Below are positions 61,690 through 64,000 of a stretch of 64,000 bases of DNA, in pieces. The notes beneath the pieces were generated by a model. It worked only from the letters and a program-made list of their open reading frames with translations, was not told the origin of the DNA and made no database searches. Both the position numbers and the translations under genes were made by a program. Source of the stretch: an uncultured Bacteroides sp. (GTDB lineage Bacteria > Bacteroidota > Bacteroidia > Bacteroidales > Bacteroidaceae); NCBI RefSeq assembly GCF_963676325.1, contig NZ_OY781099.1, forward strand, positions 1,922,001-1,986,000, in the 5' to 3' direction. The number at the start of each line of letters is the position of its first letter. Position 1 is the stretch's first letter.

Positions 61690-62547
61690 ATGAAGAAAAC
61701 TTTAATTGCATTTACGCTCTTTTCAATGTGCATTGCATCTGTTGCTGATGCAAGCCAATCAGACTGCCTACTAGCCGGATCAGTGCAGGTAAATGATTCT
61801 ATTCATCGCCAGCAACGAAAGACAAAAGGGTATACAATAACAGAGGAATTTCCTTTATTCCCCGGAGGACAGACGGCTTTTAATGAATATATTTATAAAC
61901 ATATGGAATATCCTGAGATCTCTGCAAAGAAACATATAGAGGGCACAGTTAATGTTCATTGTATGGTAACTAAAACCGGAAAGATTATAAAGGTAACCTT
62001 AATGAATTCTCTTGATAAGTACTGTGATGCGGAAGCTGTTCGTTTAGTAAAGGGTATGCCGCGATGGATTCCTGGTAAAAGGAATGGCAAAAAGGTTGAT
62101 ATGTTTCGTGTTATTCCTATAGAATTTTATAAACTTGTTGACGTGGTTGATGCGTTTAGCATAGATTTAATAAAAGGAAAAGATACAGAAAAAGAGACAG
62201 TGTCTGCTTCCAAGAGTAATTCCGAAATTATTTATACGGCTGTAGAACAAATGCCTCGTTACGTAGGAGGAGATGCGGCAATGAATGAATTTATAGCAAA
62301 GAACCTGAAGTTTCCCGAAGAACGTAAGAATGATGATATTATTGGAAAGGTATATGTACGTTTTGTTATTTCAAAGGATGGAGATGTGAAAGATGCTCAA
62401 ATAATGCGTTCACTTGATGTCTCTTTTGACAAAGAAGCTCTTCGGGTTATTAATAGTATGCCTAAATGGATTCCAGGAAAGCTGAATGGAGTAAATGTTC
62501 CTGTATATTATGTTATTCCTATTGCGTTTAAACCTTCTTCAAAATAA
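61690..62547 (+). CDS. Secreted protein with two TonB C-terminal domains
   Basis: 285-residue exported protein; signal MKKTLIAFTLFSMCIASVADA. Two TonB_C modules: residues about 50-156 (EEFPLFPGGQTAFNEYIYKH ... MPRWIPGKRNGKKVDMFRVIPIEF in parts) and about 185-285 (VEQMPRYVGGDAAMNEFIAKN ... MPKWIPGKLNGVNVPVYYVIPIAF in parts). Unlike true TonB there is no membrane anchor or proline spacer, so it is probably a periplasmic relative, common in this phylum. Whether it transduces energy is doubtful. Confidence 0.85.
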   Translation: MKKTLIAFTLFSMCIASVADASQSDCLLAGSVQVNDSIHRQQRKTKGYTITEEFPLFPGGQTAFNEYIYKHMEYPEISAKKHIEGTVNVHCMVTKTGKIIKVTLMNSLDKYCDAEAVRLVKGMPRWIPGKRNGKKVDMFRVIPIEFYKLVDVVDAFSIDLIKGKDTEKETVSASKSNSEIIYTAVEQMPRYVGGDAAMNEFIAKNLKFPEERKNDDIIGKVYVRFVISKDGDVKDAQIMRSLDVSFDKEALRVINSMPKWIPGKLNGVNVPVYYVIPIAFKPSSK

Positions 62548-62993
62548 TGCTTACGATATAAGAATTAAATAACAGCTATCAATACTCTTGCTTCATCTTC
62601 CACACTCTTGTGTCTTGTGAGGCAAGACGGATTTTCTGTGTGCTGAAAAGGTGGTTGATTTGGCAAACATCAGGATGCGATTGAATATTTAATGAAGTTC
62701 TGCAAGACTTTGGCCTGATATTTATAAAAGTTACCTGTAAGTGGGAGTAAATGGAATTTTAATTTTTCTGATTCTACATCCAATCTCTCGAAAAGAAGAA
62801 TCTTCATTAACCCTAAAGAATCTCGACTGATCCAGGATTGCCGGATAAAATCTTCTTTATCGATACAAATAGAAAATTATTAAAATATTTTTTTTCGGCA
62901 TTAACTGCAAGAGAATCAGACAGAAGCAGCTTATTGAACAGTTTTATCTAAAATATTTTTCTGGAAGTACTTGCATTATTCAAATATAACCCA
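62548..62993. other. Intergenic region before tRNA
   Basis: About 450 bp with no gene seen. It contains ACACTCTTGTGT (62602-62613), the same hairpin core as at 59428, followed by a CTTG/CAAG pair. Confidence 0.4.
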
Positions 62994-63001
62994 TATCTTT
63001 G
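62994..63001 (+). promoter_or_regulatory. -7 element for tRNA-Pro
   Basis: TATCTTTG, 36 bp before the tRNA. Confidence 0.6.
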
Positions 63002-63036
63002 CATCGCTTTTGAAAAGAAACACTTACAAAAGTCTT

Positions 63037-63111
63037 CGGGGTGTAGCGCAGTCCGGTTAGCGCACCTGCTTTGGGAGCAGGGGGTCGTGGGTTCGAATCC
63101 CGCTACCCCGA
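63037..63111 (+). tRNA. tRNA-Pro(TGG)
   Basis: Complete cloverleaf: acceptor CGGGGTG with TACCCCG (one G-T), D arm GCGC...GCGC, anticodon stem CCTGC/GCAGG with loop TTTGGGA (anticodon TGG at 63072-63074), T arm GTGGGTTCGAATCCCGC. The CCA end is not encoded. Followed by a terminator. Confidence 0.97.
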
Positions 63112-63118
63112 CAATTAA

Positions 63119-63155
63119 GAAAGGTAGTTACAGTTTTGTAGCTACCTTTTTTTAT
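63119..63155 (+). terminator. Terminator after tRNA-Pro
   Basis: AAAGGTAG...TACA pairs with TGTA...CTACCTTT, then a long T run. Confidence 0.82.
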
Positions 63156-63344
63156 ATCTAAGATATTCGTTCTGCAAGTGAAGGTCGGTGATGCTCATCC
63201 ATGCTTGGTCTAGCTGGCTGAAGTTGTAAGCGCTGGGATGCTTTACCTGATGACTCTCATGTCGCCATACAGGGGGAGTAAGCTTAGCAAAGATAATTGT
63301 TTTACATTACAGTGATGAATGCAAAAGTCTGACTTGGTGCATAA

Positions 63345-63392
63345 AAAAACAGAATTCAGGTAAACTCTACATTTTACCTGAATTCTGTTTTT
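63345..63392. terminator. Terminator downstream of tamB-like gene
   Basis: 20-bp stem AAAAACAGAATTCAGGTAAA with its complement ending at 63392, A and T runs on both sides. The 190 bp between this and the tRNA terminator hold no gene. Confidence 0.85.
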
Positions 63393-63410
63393 ATATATAT
63401 AATCTAAATT

Positions 63411-64000
63411 TTATCGATCCCGTTTCTTCTTTGACTGAGGAACGTTCTGTCCTTTAGGGTCCGGAGCAATTGAATCCTTAGGCTGAACTATTTGCTTTTT
63501 CTTTTTACGGTTCCAGGGCAGCAACTCGCACCATGAGTCGAAGTCTTTTTTATACATGATACCAAGACCTTGCGTGTTTAATGTGGTTCGGGTATAGTAA
63601 CGGTCGTTCGACTGATTATAGGCTTTCATACGGATTTGGTTGGTAAGCAGATACTCGAGGTCAAAGTTGCCTACAAAGTTGCTGGTTACTGTTGGATTCT
63701 CACGGTATCCAAAGTTTCCGTTTATCAGCAAACGGTTATTAAGCATCTGACCTGAAAGCATTCCTTCAAACTCCATATCGGTCCATCCGTTGGTTCCTGT
63801 GGTACCATTTATACCCATATTCCAGCTGTTACTGTTAATAACGTGAGATAGCATATTATTAAGCTGACCGGAGATAGTAGAAGATAGTACGGATGTCATT
63901 GCATTTGAATTCTGAGTTGTATTAGCATAGTCGGGGGTATAGAATTTACCAAGACTTAACAGATAGAGCGTTTGCATACTTATCTGATCTTCCGTGCTGA
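63411..64000 (-). CDS. TamB-like translocation/assembly protein, C-terminal part
   Basis: Only the last ~196 residues are in the window; the frame stays open past the right edge, so the start lies beyond. STEDQISMQTLYLLSLGKFY, repeated beta strands (GMLSGQMLNNRLLINGNFGY, VGNFDLEYLLTNQIRMKAYN) and TQGLGIMYKKDFDSW match the C-terminal domain (DUF490) of TamB. The tail is basic and Pro-rich (KKKKQIVQPKDSIAPDPKGQ). TamB-type proteins span the periplasm and help lipid or outer-membrane protein transport. Confidence 0.88.
   Translation of the reverse strand, partial: STEDQISMQTLYLLSLGKFYTPDYANTTQNSNAMTSVLSSTISGQLNNMLSHVINSNSWNMGINGTTGTNGWTDMEFEGMLSGQMLNNRLLINGNFGYRENPTVTSNFVGNFDLEYLLTNQIRMKAYNQSNDRYYTRTTLNTQGLGIMYKKDFDSWCELLPWNRKKKKQIVQPKDSIAPDPKGQNVPQSKKKRDR

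Noticed and set aside
63037..63111. tRNA-Pro as attachment site of an island
   Set aside because: No integrase and no duplicated tRNA 3' end found in the window.
1..64000. Transposases or complete insertion sequences
   Set aside because: No transposase-like protein or IS-type terminal repeats were recognised.

Overview
The window looks like a chromosome segment of a Bacteroidales bacterium, most likely Bacteroides or a close relative. The evidence is the recurring TAnnTTTG promoter -7 element, the near absence of Shine-Dalgarno sites, low GC, and typical families: lipoproteins with MKK-type signals, BspA-like LRRs, a serine-type sulfatase, GH35, DUF4248 proteins, a T9SS-type C-terminal domain and OmpA. 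Gene order and domain calls below come from reading the sequence and remembered family motifs; no database search was run.

Region by region. 1-16 kb is housekeeping: YebC/TSCPD pair, MntH, a GCAxxG redox protein, LepA, NhaA, RmuC, a HAD phosphatase, an RluA-type pseudouridine synthase, RlmD and PpdK. 16.5-24.4 kb is a thiamine locus: a minus-strand operon thiS-thiE-thiG-thiC-thiH-thiF-second ThiE-like protein, headed by a TPP riboswitch at 22798-22873, with divergent GNAT-thiD. 24.5-42 kb holds envelope and surface genes (lipoproteins, LRR protein, C10 peptidase with a T9SS sorting domain, acyltransferase, OmpA, sulfatase, membrane-anchored peroxiredoxin), then sbcDC and a GH35 beta-galactosidase. 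At 42-43.6 kb an AAA/DUF4143 ATPase lies between two 63-bp copies of the GH35 gene end. 43.7-50.5 kb is a replicon-like set: amidase, small coiled-coil protein, HU-like protein, two DUF4248 proteins, a DnaB-type helicase and a replication-like protein, with large noncoding repeats.

The main system is at 50.8-58.7 kb: a type VI-B2 CRISPR-Cas locus with Cas13b (1048 aa, both HEPN RxxxxH motifs intact), Csx28 and three CRISPR arrays. Arrays 1 and 2 share one repeat family and are separated by an SOS-type module (UmuD, UmuC and, convergent, an SRAP/YedK protein). Array 3 follows csx28 and uses a second repeat family whose hairpin arms change together (CCCT/AGGG to CTCT/AGAG). No cas1 or cas2 is present. 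Beyond array 3 lies a run of small unfamiliar genes, two of which are preceded by a hairpin plus a homologous 39-bp element, and an HNH-like protein. The window ends with a double TonB-C-domain protein, tRNA-Pro(TGG) and the C-terminus of a TamB-like protein.

How it may work together: Cas13b and Csx28 would give RNA-guided anti-phage defence, while the neighbouring SOS module and post-array cassettes suggest a small defence/stress island placed between replication-type genes and a tRNA. The island idea is inference; the CRISPR components are directly visible.
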